64,000 nt of DNA from Acanthacorydalis orientalis (lineage: Eukaryota > Arthropoda > Insecta > Megaloptera > Corydalidae). The notes beneath the pieces are model-generated. The model saw only the letters and a list, made by a program, of their open reading frames with translations, was not told where the DNA came from and searched no databases. Positions 1 to 11,771 of this stretch are shown here, piece after piece. Position numbers and translations under genes: made by a program. The stretch spans positions 13,531,755 through 13,595,754 of the forward strand of contig CM068317.1 in NCBI GenBank assembly GCA_034766995.1. Direction: 5' to 3'. Positions within the stretch are counted from its first letter, which is position 1. Every line of letters starts with the position of its first letter.

Positions 1-740
1 TATATGTATATATTTATGTACAAATTCCTTCAAATCAATGTCTGTTATATTCAATTTCCATATTTCTACTTCGAAATAACGTTTATATTACTTTTCTATA
101 AATAGAACACACTTCAAAATCCTAAAAATAATAAAGCATAAAGCAGTCTACGTAAAATCCTATACGAATAAGTTTTTAAATTCATCATGTTTTCCAAATC
201 CCCGAATTTAAACAAAGTCGCGTTAAATTATCTTGATATTTTTATTAGAAAAGATATTTTTACCAGAATAAAATATTTTCCGTATGATATTAATTTCATG
301 TCAAAACGGTCTAAAGAAAATACTAAACAGACCGTCAAGATAACCGGATATAAGAGAGGTTTTAACTCCTGACTGTTTTTTTCATTAAAAAAAAATTAAA
401 CTGAAACGGATCCGTAACACAGTTTGTTTATTATTATTATTTTCATTGGAAAATTAAATATTTTCAGAATAATCATGACGTCGACTTATATTTAAACCTG
501 TATTCGTATTTATTTATTTAATTCGTTAAATAAAAAGAAAAAAACGTACTTATTTTAGAATGTACATAAAACTGTACAAATAAATTCAACAGTATAGAAA
601 ATTTCTCCACCACAAGAATATCTTATTTTGATAAAACGTTCAATAAAAGACCGTTGAGTTTTAATCATCCAAATATTATATATTTTATAACAATATTTCA
701 TTATTTGATTTACTTTTATTTGATTATACGTATTAATAAT
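1..740. other. AT-rich stretch, nothing recognised
   Basis: The stretch is AT-rich throughout. Open frames are short and have no recognisable domain or splice context. I see no inverted repeats that would define an element. Confidence 0.5.
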
Positions 741-1255
741 TGGTTGGTAAGAAATTAATTGCGGTTTTTGTTTTTTAATTCTAACCTTAATTTTTTTCAA
801 TGAACATGTCATTTCAGCGTGTTCATGTTAATATCATTTAAAAGTGAATTTTTCGGTCTATATTTTGATAAAATCGACTTTGGTTTTATTATAAATTTTG
901 TTTCAAATCGGACTATTGAATTAAAAATGGAAAAGAAGCAATAAAAGCAATTTTTGTACGAGTTCAAAACGGATGGTGAAGAAACTGCTCGTAAACAAAA
1001 CGATGCTTTAGGTTTGGATACAGTTAAGGAATGTACGGTGCATTGGTGGTTCCAAAAATTTCGTCCTGGAGACGAGCCTTGAAAATGAAATAGGTCGTAG
1101 GCGTCCTTCTTCAGTTCATAACGACCAACTGAAGGCGTTAGTCGAATCAGAATCACGCACCTCAAATCGGGAACTTGCACAAAAGTTAGGCGTCAGTCAT
1201 CCAACAGTTCTGGATCACTTAATCAAGCAACATATTGAATACAGAAAAGACAGAT
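741..1255 (+). pseudogene. Mariner family A relic, 5' half
   Basis: It begins with a degraded terminal repeat (TTGGTAAGAAATTAATTGCG) seen in several other copies here, for example at 5131, 5435, 17274 and 63531. After a leader of about 180 bp, a broken frame reads like the N-terminal helix-turn-helix part of a mariner transposase. Recognisable pieces are HWWFQKF, NDQLKALVES and ELAQKLGVSHPTVLDHL, the usual second helix-turn-helix of this family. An early stop after MEKKQ and a frame break after FRPGDEP make it non-coding. The catalytic domain and 3' end are missing. The family assignment rests on these motifs; the right boundary is approximate. Confidence 0.8.
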
Positions 1256-1553
1256 TATTGTAATTATGTGGAACTGAAATTTAATTATAAATCACAGTAT
1301 TTTTATTCTTCACTTTACTATATCGGTGGTACAGTTCGAGTGACGCCAAATATTGTTTGTGTCTTGGAGGAGTACAACGGCAAATAATGTCTGTATCTGA
1401 GAGGAATACTTCGAGTGCTAAGGGTTAAAGCAGAGAATTTTTTTTTCTAAAAGCTTCGCAAGAAACTATCACACATTCATAAAACTTATTTTACGATGAT
1501 TCTCACGAATTTTGTAATAATTATCTGCACTTCAATTTATCACACAATTTATA
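1256..1553. other. Unassigned spacer
   Basis: No open frame, repeat or domain is recognised. The text around 1300-1340 weakly resembles 6690-6740, so both may be remains of an unnamed repeat. Confidence 0.35.
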
Positions 1554-2594
<1,041 letters not shown>

Positions 2595-2601
2595 TATATA
2601 T

Positions 2602-2682
<81 letters not shown>

Positions 2683-2867
2683 TATAAATATAAAAATACA
2701 TTTATATATATATACATATGTATATATATAAATATTTATATATATATATAAACATATATATATATATATATAAATATTTATATATATATATATAAACATA
2801 TATATATATATATATAAACATAAATGTATAAATACATATATAAATATATATAAATAAATATATATAA

Positions 2868-2929
<62 letters not shown>

Positions 2930-2930
2930 C
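2595..2930. repeat. Long compound (TA)n microsatellite
   Basis: TA dinucleotides are mixed with TATAAA and TACATA variants over about 335 bp. Long tyrosine/isoleucine frames here are artefacts of the repeat. Confidence 0.95.
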
Positions 2931-3353
2931 ATATTTACGTACTTTAATTGTATTGAAATATCGTTTATTATTTTTTATCAAAATATATTGTATATGGCTC
3001 ATCAAAATTAACGGAAATACAGAAAGAAACAGAAAAAACTTTGTTTTTACAGCAAAATATTTTTAAATAAAAAAATACCTAAGAACGAAACTTAATGAAT
3101 TAAACTTGAAACCTATGAGCTGACAAGCAAACATTTCTCATCACTCGTCACTTTATCCGCAGGACAAAGTAACGAGAAACATGGGTTTTTATTATTAAGA
3201 GAAGATAAGGTCATTTTTGTTCCGTCAAATAGAAATTAAGACATTTTCATATTCGAATATATTATCTTAATAAATTCAAACGTTAATAAATTCAGCCGAA
3301 ATGATCGTCAGAAAAAAATCATTCTTAAATACAAGTTCAGGACATCAATCATC
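2931..3353. other. Spacer, nothing recognised
   Basis: AT-rich, with no coding signal. It ends at the target-site duplication of the hAT relic that follows. Confidence 0.4.
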
Positions 3354-3361
3354 ATATACGC

Positions 3362-4413
3362 CAGTGGGGTACCAAACTCATATATGAACACGGATCAGCA
3401 AATTAGTTTAAAAGAGTCTGCGAGCCGCAGATAAAAAGTCACACCAAAAAAAAATTTAGCAAGCGAAAAAAGGTATTTTATTTATATTCGAAAATAACTC
3501 ATTTAAATTTTACATTTATTTTTCTTCAATGAATTTATAAAAATTAAAAAAATACATTAATTTTAGATATTATTATCAAATGTTACAACAAAATTTTAAA
3601 TTAGAGAAGATAAAAAAAAAACATATTTTTACTAGAAACTTCACATCTTCTGGCAAAAAATACTTTGTCAGTATCGGGTGTAATTTTTTGTGATAATGAT
3701 ATTTTTAATATTGACGTTAAACGTTCATTTGTCAATCTTGACCTGTGTAAAGTCTTATTATTCTTTAACCCTTTCACAATGGATTAAATATTTTTAGGTA
3801 TAAAACTTTTGTTTCGTTTGATAATCTTTTGAGTTAGTCTTAAGTAATCTATTCAATTTCCGTTAGTATTTTTTGAAAATTTTATGGGACACATAGGTCT
3901 CGTTAATGGCGAAAAGATTAAAAGGGAAAATAATTGTTCACATAGGTATGTACTACCAAACATTACCAAAATTCTTGATGAAAACATGGACATTTCACAT
4001 ATTTTGGAACACTAAATTCATTATAGTTTTCTTTTAAAACCTTGTTGCACTGAATTTCAATCAATTCCATTTGGATATTACTTTTTGCTTCTTCAGTGTT
4101 AAACATTAAATAATAAAAAAGTAATTTTCACATGCCTTGAAATCCTTCAAATCGATTTTCAAAATCAAATAATAATTATTGAATATTTGAAACATATTTC
4201 TTAAAATCGCAACCGTAATATAATTCTTAATAATTTTTGCAAGCAGGAAAATGAACTAAATCGGAATTAACCATAAAACGGTGTTCGTTACAATATACTT
4301 CTATAAGTTGCAATGTTTTAAAAATGTATTTTATATTTTTTTAAAATCAATTTTTTGTTTTAATAAAACCAACTTCAAACTTTAGGTCGCGGACCGCGTG
4401 TTTGACACCACTC
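3362..4413. mobile_element. hAT-type relic with 8-bp target duplication
   Basis: The ends form a short inverted repeat: CAGTGGGGTACCAAACTC on the left matches the complement of GTGTTTGACACCACTC on the right. Both ends are flanked by the identical 8-mer ATATACGC (3354-3361 and 4414-4421), the duplication length produced by hAT transposases. The 1052-bp interior is AT-rich and has no usable transposase frame, so it is an old or non-autonomous copy. The internal segment around 3571-3639 is repeated almost exactly just outside the element at 4478-4547. Confidence 0.75.
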
Positions 4414-4906
4414 ATATACGCCATTTACAATTTCTTTTTGAATTTTAGATACTTTTTTCGGTATTGTATCGCCTATACATTATTATCAAATGTTACAACA
4501 AAATTTTAAAATAGAGAAATTAAAAAAAATCATATTTTTTACTAGACATCCATTATAACTTTGTGTTTATAAATATACACACACACATATACATATATAA
4601 GTATAATAAAAAAGAATTAACTTTATTCGTTTTTCTTGCAATGGAATTTGTGAATAAATTTGATTACATTTTAGAAAAAAAAATGTTAAATGTTTACTTC
4701 TTTACAAAATTCATTCTTTTGCACGACACTTCACGGAAATATTATTTCAGCAAACGAAACTTTACTTCTTTCAACACATTCTAGACATACAATCAGACTT
4801 CAAATTACATACCCGCGTTTAACTTTCAATTTGATGCAAGATAACATATTTTGTGAATCTTTTGCGAGTAAATTACATCTGTATATATATATATATATAT
4901 ATACAC

Positions 4907-4945
<39 letters not shown>

Positions 4946-5130
4946 TAGAAACAGATATTATGTACTTGGTATACTAAAGAATTGTTTTTGCTTAGAAATA
5001 AGAAATTACAAATCATTCCGAAATATTAAAGTGTATCGATTTAATTTTCATTGTATTGTCACAAAAGTCTATAAGTTTATGAAGTTATTTAAATACTGAA
5101 CTATTAATTCCTTTATTCTTTTTCAAACTT
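4414..5130. other. Spacer with (TA)n(GA)n microsatellite
   Basis: A TA run passes into a GA run at about 4881-4946. The stretch at 4478-4547 duplicates text from inside the neighbouring hAT relic. Nothing else is recognised. Confidence 0.6.
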
Positions 5131-5260
5131 TTAGGTTGGTAGGAAAATAATTGCGGTTTTTGTTTTCTGAAATCTAACATTTTTTTTCAATGAAAGTGTC
5201 ATTTCATCATTTTCATGTTAATATCATCTTAATATGAATTTTTCGATCAGTATTTTGTAT
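5131..5260 (+). mobile_element. Mariner family A, 5' end fragment
   Basis: It starts with the family A terminus (TTAGGTTGGTAGGAAAATAA) and follows the same leader as the copy at 741 for about 125 bp, then stops. No coding part remains. Confidence 0.8.
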
Positions 5261-5434
5261 GTTAAACTAATTTTTATATAATAGGTCGAGAATGTTAACA
5301 GATAAACATAAACTTTGTGACAAAAATATGTGCTTTCTTTTTTTTAAATATACTTTCATTCTAATTTTGAACGTTTACTGTATTTAGTCTCTTATTTTTT
5401 GTTTTATTACAGCTGATTATTTATTTTTTAACTA

Positions 5435-5912
5435 TTAGGTTGGTAGGTGGTGTGAGTCTAAGGGTGAGATGTGAGCTGTAATAATTGCGGTTTTTGTTTT
5501 CTGAATTCTAACCTTGATTTTTTTCAATGTGTGACATTTCATCATATTTATATTAATATCATTTTAAAGTGGATTTTTCGGTCTGTATTTTGGTAAAATC
5601 AACTTTGGTTTTATTATTAATTTTGTTTCAAATTGGGCTATTGAATTAAAGGTGGAAAAGCAGAAGAAACTACTCATAAATTAAACGATTGCTTTCGGTA
5701 TGGGTAGTGTTAAGGAATGTATGATACAATGATGGTTCCAAAAAGTTCGCGCTGGGCACGAGAGCCTTCCAAGGTCTCGGGTGTCCTTTTTCAGTTCATA
5801 ACGAGTAACTGAAGGCGTTAGTTGAATCAGAACCATGCACAACAATTCGAGAGCTTGCACAAAAGTTAGGCATTAGCCATCCAAAAGTTCAAGAAAACTT
5901 AAAACCACTTAA

Positions 5913-5981
<69 letters not shown>

Positions 5982-6024
5982 AATTTGAAGGTCATAAACC
6001 GCAATTATTTTTCTACCAACCTAA
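5435..6024 (+). mobile_element. Mariner family A deletion derivative with both ends
   Basis: Both termini are present: TTAGGTTGGTAG at the left and TTTCTACCAACCTAA at the right. The 5' leader and a decayed N-terminal transposase segment (5640-5900) are retained. The segment still reads as the helix-turn-helix region but has several frameshifts. A (TA)n(TG)n microsatellite at about 5917-5980 sits where the catalytic domain should be, and only about 45 bp of 3' end follow. An extra segment of about 35 bp interrupts the left terminal repeat near 5450-5485. The copy cannot encode transposase. Confidence 0.8.
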
Positions 6025-6120
6025 TGCTTTGTTATTTATCAAGATATTCACGTTGTTATGAATTCAAAGTTTTTTAACTGTAATAAACTACAGAATAATT
6101 TAAAAAAAGTACTTTTTTAA

Positions 6121-6206
6121 TATATATATATATATAGTCATTTTAATTCAATGTCGGTTTTTTTTATTATTGTACATAGAAAAAACACTATATAATAAAT
6201 ATATCT

Positions 6207-6259
<53 letters not shown>

Positions 6260-6315
6260 TTACAATTCAAAGTCAGACATTTTTATTGTTGTATATAGAA
6301 AAAAATTCTATATTA

Positions 6316-6357
<42 letters not shown>

Positions 6358-6493
6358 TTACAATTCAAAGTCGGACATTTTTATTGTTGTACATAGAAAA
6401 AAATTCTATACTATGTATATATATATATATATTCACTACAATTCAAAGTCGGACATTTTTATTGTTGTACATAAAAAAAAATTCTATATTATG

Positions 6494-6560
<67 letters not shown>
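6121..6560. repeat. Compound minisatellite with (TA)n linkers
   Basis: A unit of about 70 bp (core CATTTTTATTGTTGTACATA) occurs about four times at roughly 6135, 6255, 6350 and 6430. Each unit is separated by a TA run of different length. The last three units are nearly identical and the first is more diverged. A weak fifth copy may continue at 6560-6620. The open frames here are repeat artefacts. Confidence 0.9.
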
Positions 6561-6561
<1 letters not shown>

Positions 6562-6600
6562 AACCACCCTTAATCAAACTCGGGAATTTGTTTTATTATA

Positions 6601-7471
6601 TATAGAAAAAAGAACAGGTAATTTTAAATCAAAAAATAAATATTTACTATTCTTAATGAAGTATTGGACTTTGTCATTTTGGATCACTTGAGTTTTTATT
6701 CTTCACTACTAATTGCGGCACTTGTACCATCGCGGATAATATTTAGATATTACACACATACTACAGACGGTACGCGTGCCGGAACTAGTAGTGAAAAACT
6801 GAAACTCCGACGAACCGAAAGGATGAAAAACATCTAGATAACGCATCAACAAGATCACAAGCATAAAAAACATACAATTATAATTACATTATTATTAAAT
6901 TAAATTCATTTATGATAACTTCAAAATATAAAATATGAAAATAAAACTCGAAATGAAATTCTGCTAGTTCGTTTAACTGCTCTAATACTAACAACTTTTA
7001 AACAAATGTATTTTATACAGAAACTTTGAAAAAGGAAAACTTCTTTATTACTTAATATTTCGTAGCGACCCGTACTTCTTTGAACAGCTATCAATATGCA
7101 TACGATAGATGAAACCAATTTTTGAGAATGATGGTTTAATTTTTTATCGCTATTCTTGTACACCTCTTTCCAAATCCCCCTTATTAAAAAAAATACAGTT
7201 AACAAAATGTTCTTTAAAATAAATCCACACATATCTTCAATCATATTTAAATATGACGACGGTAAAGAGGTTTTTTTTTTACACAATTTGAATAAAATGG
7301 GAACTGACATACATACTCAAAAAGTAATAAAGCTCAATTTCTGAAATCTTCGGCATTATAATAACAAACATACACATTATTAGTTGCCTAAGTTACATTT
7401 TAAGATTGATTTTGAAAATAAATCAGATTTATTTTTTTACATTAACTTAATTGATTTATTTGGACTAAAAC

Positions 7472-7474
<3 letters not shown>
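6601..7474. other. Spacer; one unsupported open frame
   Basis: A 129-codon open frame runs on the minus strand (6921-7310) but shows no domain, splice context or codon bias, and I regard it as chance. A short imperfect inverted match (TTCACTACTA / TAGTAGTGAA) brackets 6700-6800. Confidence 0.4.

Positions 7475-7551
<77 letters not shown>
7475..7551. repeat. (TA)n microsatellite
   Basis: An uninterrupted TA run that directly abuts a MITE. Confidence 0.95.
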
Positions 7552-7553
<2 letters not shown>

Positions 7554-7750
7554 TGATTCAATTTAGGCTCCCACATGAAAGTATTGAAAAAATCCCAAAA
7601 ATTAATAAAAATCATGTTATTTTTTTATTTAATATTTTAGTTGAATTTAGTATTAAATTGAACTAAAATACTAAATACAAAATAACATGTTTTTTTTAAT
7701 TTTTGCAATTTTTTTCAATACTTTCATGTGGGAGCCTAAATTGAATCACC
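7552..7750. mobile_element. Palindromic MITE family M1, copy 1
   Basis: This element of about 199 bp is almost wholly an inverted repeat. It opens with GGTGATTCAATTTAGGCTCC and closes with the exact complement, and the similarity continues inward through the ATGAAAGTATTGAAAAAA segment to a centre near 7645. It has no coding capacity. Diverged relatives lie at 10800-10994 and 30088-30232; all three touch a (TA)n tract. Confidence 0.85.
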
Positions 7751-7751
7751 T

Positions 7752-8790
7752 TTATACACACCGAGCGGCAAAAAAATTAATCATCTACAAATCGAGAAGA
7801 AAATTTTGAATATTTATAATTTAAAATGGTATATTTACATTTTCTGTATATACAGGAGGGATACACAAAATATAAATATACCATTTTATATTATAAAGAC
7901 TTCAAAAGTATCTAATTATAAATAGTATTTTATTAAGAGCCAATTAATAATATCATATTAAAAGAACTTGCACATTTATAAACTAAACAGGCCTTTAACT
8001 GCGATAAAAAACATAAAATTGATAAGTAAACAGTAACAATATCATATACTGTCTACAATAGATAAAATTGAATAACTATAACATCTTCTCTAAATTACTT
8101 TATCAAATAAGTCAATTATTAATATGAAAATATAAATGTGTTAACGTTTTACTCATGTGATTTACAATTAAAATACTGGATTTCATATTTACATAAAACA
8201 ACATTTACATGATGTACTCGTGAGATAACATAAACAAAATAAAAAGTACGTTAATCGACTCGATTAGCATAATTTTTTAAAAAACTTAATTAAAAGATAT
8301 AACAGAATGAGTAAATTCTGTGTTTACGATGTCTAAACTTGTAACATATTTTTAGAACATGTGATAAATTATCATAAATTTCATAATTTGAAAAACACAT
8401 AATAAACCTAATGTAAATATATGTTCGTACAAGAAAATAAAGTTTTTTTTTTTGAAACATATATTTTAATTATATTATATAAGAAAAAAGAAAATTATTA
8501 AAATCCGTAACGTAGTAATATAAATAGAATCTTTGAGAACATAAAAAAAATAACAACAATAGCGTCACAACTCAGCTGGTCGAATGTAAATGTATACAAA
8601 AACTTCGAGTAAGAAAGGTAGTAAAAATAAATCAGAGGTAACATAAAGACTTCAAGACTTTTTCATAACTAAAATTTAACTAAATACCAACTGATATATG
8701 TGAAAAAAATATACAGAAATAATAATAATAGATAAGAAAATTACAATTGAAAAACCATTCGGTTATATATATATGCGGCCTACTACATAC
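7752..8790. other. Spacer, likely intron of the gene starting at 8875 (minus)
   Basis: It is AT-rich with no exon that I can support. It begins on the minus strand with a good splice donor (GTATGT at 8790-8785), so at least its right part should be intron. Confidence 0.5.
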
Positions 8791-8875
8791 CTTGTACTAG
8801 TAATGTAAACAGTAAGGCAGCGCACAAAATAATCCACTTTTCACACACGAGGAACACATTTCTAGTCCGACGCAT
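8791..8875 (-). CDS. First coding exon of a secreted or membrane protein (partial gene)
   Basis: The exon encodes 28 codons plus one base. Residues begin MRRTRNVFLVCEKW and are followed by a strongly hydrophobic run (IILCAALLFTLLVQ), as in a signal peptide or N-terminal anchor. An in-frame stop lies just upstream of this ATG, so it is the first in-frame start. The exon ends at a strong donor, AAG followed by GTATGT. The leader is richer in CpG than its surroundings, consistent with a promoter-proximal exon. The gene runs toward lower coordinates, but I could not find its next exon, so the protein family is unknown. Only the exon itself is supported; a processed non-coding reading is less likely given the hydropathy pattern. 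Confidence 0.6.
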
Positions 8876-9010
8876 TTTCACTCAACGACGTCATACACTT
8901 TTCACGTCACTTATTTCTTATGTCGTCCATTTTTCGTGATTTAATTGTCCTACGATACGACGTTTAGACCACAGCTCGCTGTGCTTTCATCAAGAAAACG
9001 CCATTTTAAA
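8876..9010 (-). promoter_or_regulatory. Leader with three short upstream ORFs
   Basis: Minus-strand leader before the start at 8875. It holds three upstream ATGs: a 4-codon ORF (8990-9004), a 7-codon ORF (8907-8930) and a 10-codon ORF starting at 8894. The last runs past the main ATG out of frame and stops at 8862. A CRE-like TGACGTCG lies near 8886-8893. The transcription start is not determined; the leader is inferred from position and CpG content. Confidence 0.45.
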
Positions 9011-9230
9011 TTACTGTTTCAGTGAAATGCCAAAAGGGATCGTGGAAGCAAAGAGGATATCATATGTATATATACATATATATGAATCTCTGGTGGAAGG
9101 GATGATAGTTAAGATCAAAACCGTCATGTAAATTATTTTGTTTATTCATATAACAGGTAGATGTCAATCCAATTATTCTACTTTTACTGCTAAACTACTC
9201 TGCACTTTTGTGCTTTTGGATTATGCTTAT

Positions 9231-9271
9231 ATTATATATATATATATACACACATACATACATATATATGT

Positions 9272-9311
<40 letters not shown>
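9231..9311. repeat. Mixed (TA)n / (CA)n microsatellite
   Basis: Alternating TA and CA/CATA dinucleotide blocks. Confidence 0.9.
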
Positions 9312-9314
<3 letters not shown>

Positions 9315-9503
9315 CAAACTTATCCACAAAAAACTACAACATAGCAAAAAAGAATCTATCTGCGATATTTATATCGACATACTAAAATATATATAAAACA
9401 ACTACAATGTGATATACCTGTGATAATAATTATATAGACATAATGAGTTTTACAGAACACATTTATTGTTCTATTCAGTTACATGTACATACTTATAATT
9501 GAT

Positions 9504-9572
9504 AAGGGGGCGAGCGCAGCGAGCTCATTGATTGGGGAATACAGCGAGCCGGGGACAAAACCCCCTTTTGTG
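9504..9572. other. GC-rich island with CGAGCG repeats
   Basis: A conspicuous GC-rich patch in AT-rich DNA. It contains GGGGGCGAGCGCAGCGAGC and AGCGAGCCGGGG and is closed by an inverted AAGGGGG / CCCCCTT pair. Its nature is unknown; it may be a terminus or insert of an unnamed repeat. Confidence 0.4.
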
Positions 9573-10670
9573 TATATATATATATAACTGTTCTTAGATT
9601 TCACAGCACCCTTATGAAATACAATGGTTATCATATAACAAGATACAATTAATTACAAATTTTAACACTTCTGTATATATCTTTAAAATACTTATCAAAA
9701 ATATGTTAAATACAAATACCAATGTATAAAAGGTACATAAGCTATTGTTAATACTCTTATCACAATTAATGAAAGAACTATAGTGCATAAAATATATTAC
9801 AATCTTAAAAAAAATGGTAATGAAAATGTATTTAATATGAAAATTATTCATATATATATTCATACCAATTATTATATATACTTAAACAACTTTTTTTCAA
9901 TTAGTTATTTTTCACAACGTAGTCATAAAACTGTTCTATAGCTTGGCACTCTGAAGATGATGACATTCCTATCAAAATGTGCATAAGTTACGATCAAAAT
10001 TTAATATTAATAATTTATAAACGTTTTAGACTAGAATTTTCTTTTGTTATTTTTAGTGTGAAAAAAATTATTTTGTCACAATATAGTTTTTGGATAAATT
10101 CGCTTTTACAAATAAATGTTCCGCTCCACCACAGAATACACTTATTAACAAATAACATCTTAATAAACAGTTTATGAATCCATTTCAATTTCAATTTTTT
10201 ATTTAAGGTTATTTATGGAAATAAACCCAGTTTGAAAATGCATGTTTCCATCCATTACAAGTATTACTTATAGTTATTTGGCTTCCATTCATCTATTTTT
10301 TCATATATGAAATAAATATTGTATTCGCCATGTGATTTTTACGATGAAGCCGTCATCTCTAGTGCGTTAAGGTACAGAAAAAACAATTTTTCCGTATCGT
10401 AATACCATGAATGTGAATATAAGCAACAATAAAAAATGTTTAATATTCAATTATTAAACATTTGTGATGAGAATTTTTTGGTTTTTTGATTGTGGAGAAA
10501 AGAAAAATTTGTAAAATAGATAATTTTCATTAATAAATAAAATTACTTTCACTTTTTTTACCAAATAAATTTACTTCCTTTTATTTTTCTTTGTTAGCTA
10601 ATTAGATTCCAGAACATATAAATCTCTATTTATTTTTTTAGATTCAGTCTCCTTGAAGAAACAAAGTAAT
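9573..10670. other. Spacer, nothing recognised
   Basis: AT-rich; short open frames without support. The text near 10360-10480 loosely resembles 16040-16200 (both carry ATTATTAAACATTT), which may be an old dispersed repeat. Confidence 0.4.
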
Positions 10671-10684
10671 GTAATAATAATAAT

Positions 10685-10740
<56 letters not shown>
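10671..10740. repeat. (TAA)n(TA)n microsatellite
   Basis: A TAA run passes into a TA run. Confidence 0.9.
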
Positions 10741-10743
<3 letters not shown>

Positions 10744-10799
10744 AACATATACACACACTTATATTTATATATGTAAACATTCATATATAACATTATTCA

Positions 10800-10994
10800 A
10801 CTTAGGCTTCCATATGGAATTATTAAAAACAGACACAGAGGTTAAAAAAAGTGATGTTATCTTTTATTTAGTATTTTAGTTCAATTCAATATTAAAATAC
10901 AATTGAACTAAAATATTACATGGAGGATAACATGGTGTTTTTAATTTTTGTGTTTTTTTAAATACTTTCATGTGGAAGCCTAAATCGTATCACT
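10800..10994. mobile_element. Palindromic MITE family M1, copy 2 (diverged)
   Basis: It has the same layout as 7552-7750: a left arm with TTAGGCTTCC, a central AT-rich inverted segment around TTTAGTTCAATT, and a right arm ending TGTGGAAGCCTAAATC. It lies close to a (TA)n tract. The arms have diverged from each other, so it is older than copy 1. Confidence 0.75.
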
Positions 10995-11771
10995 TATGTA
11001 ACCAATGTTATATTTTTAGTACCATTGTAAAATGTATAACTGTTTGTAATATTTATATAAAGTAAATAAGATGCATTAAACATTTTAAAGTAACCCATGA
11101 AATTATGATAGTAATTACAAAAGTATGAAATAATCACATAAGTACTTGAAATTAAAATTATGTAACAATCAACCTTTTCATTCTTTGTGCTCCTATTATA
11201 TAAGTCGTATAATTATATTATTTAAAGAAATTTTGTATATATTTCATAACAATCCATTATATATTATAATTGTATAAACATATTCTTAGACCAATATATG
11301 CCTAATTACATATTAAAGTAACATAATTCAAACTAGAATACATATTTTCCTTATTTATAAATAACATTTTTCAAAAAAATTACAAATTTTAGTTTTCTCT
11401 ATACATTTTTGTGATAAAAACATATTAGAAATATTTTTTTAATTAATATAAAAATAAGATCTGAACAAATACATGTGATCAATTATATATATATATATAT
11501 ATATATACATATGTGTGTTTGTTTTTATGCAGATATTGGCTTTATATATTAATTTTTTAAACAATATCTTAATTATTATACATCTTAATTATTTGTATTA
11601 TAATACATATATGTGAATATCATATAATTTGATCTATAAATCAAATTAACAATGTTAACAGATATTTAAGTTCATATTAATATGACCCATATACAAACAA
11701 ATTATGACACTGATAATAATGTTATGTGGTCAATACGACCAACACCTAACAGCACTGCTGTCCAATCTTAC
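10995..11771. other. Spacer or intron, nothing certain
   Basis: AT-rich, with a short (TA)n at 11484-11508. A possible terminal exon of the minus-strand gene may lie near 11195-11210 (acceptor TATAATAG, then four codons and a stop), but this is too short to support. Confidence 0.35.

Noticed and set aside
6921..7310. 129-codon open frame (minus)
   Set aside because: No domain, no codon bias, no splice context, no relation to the signal-peptide exon at 8791 that I could show.
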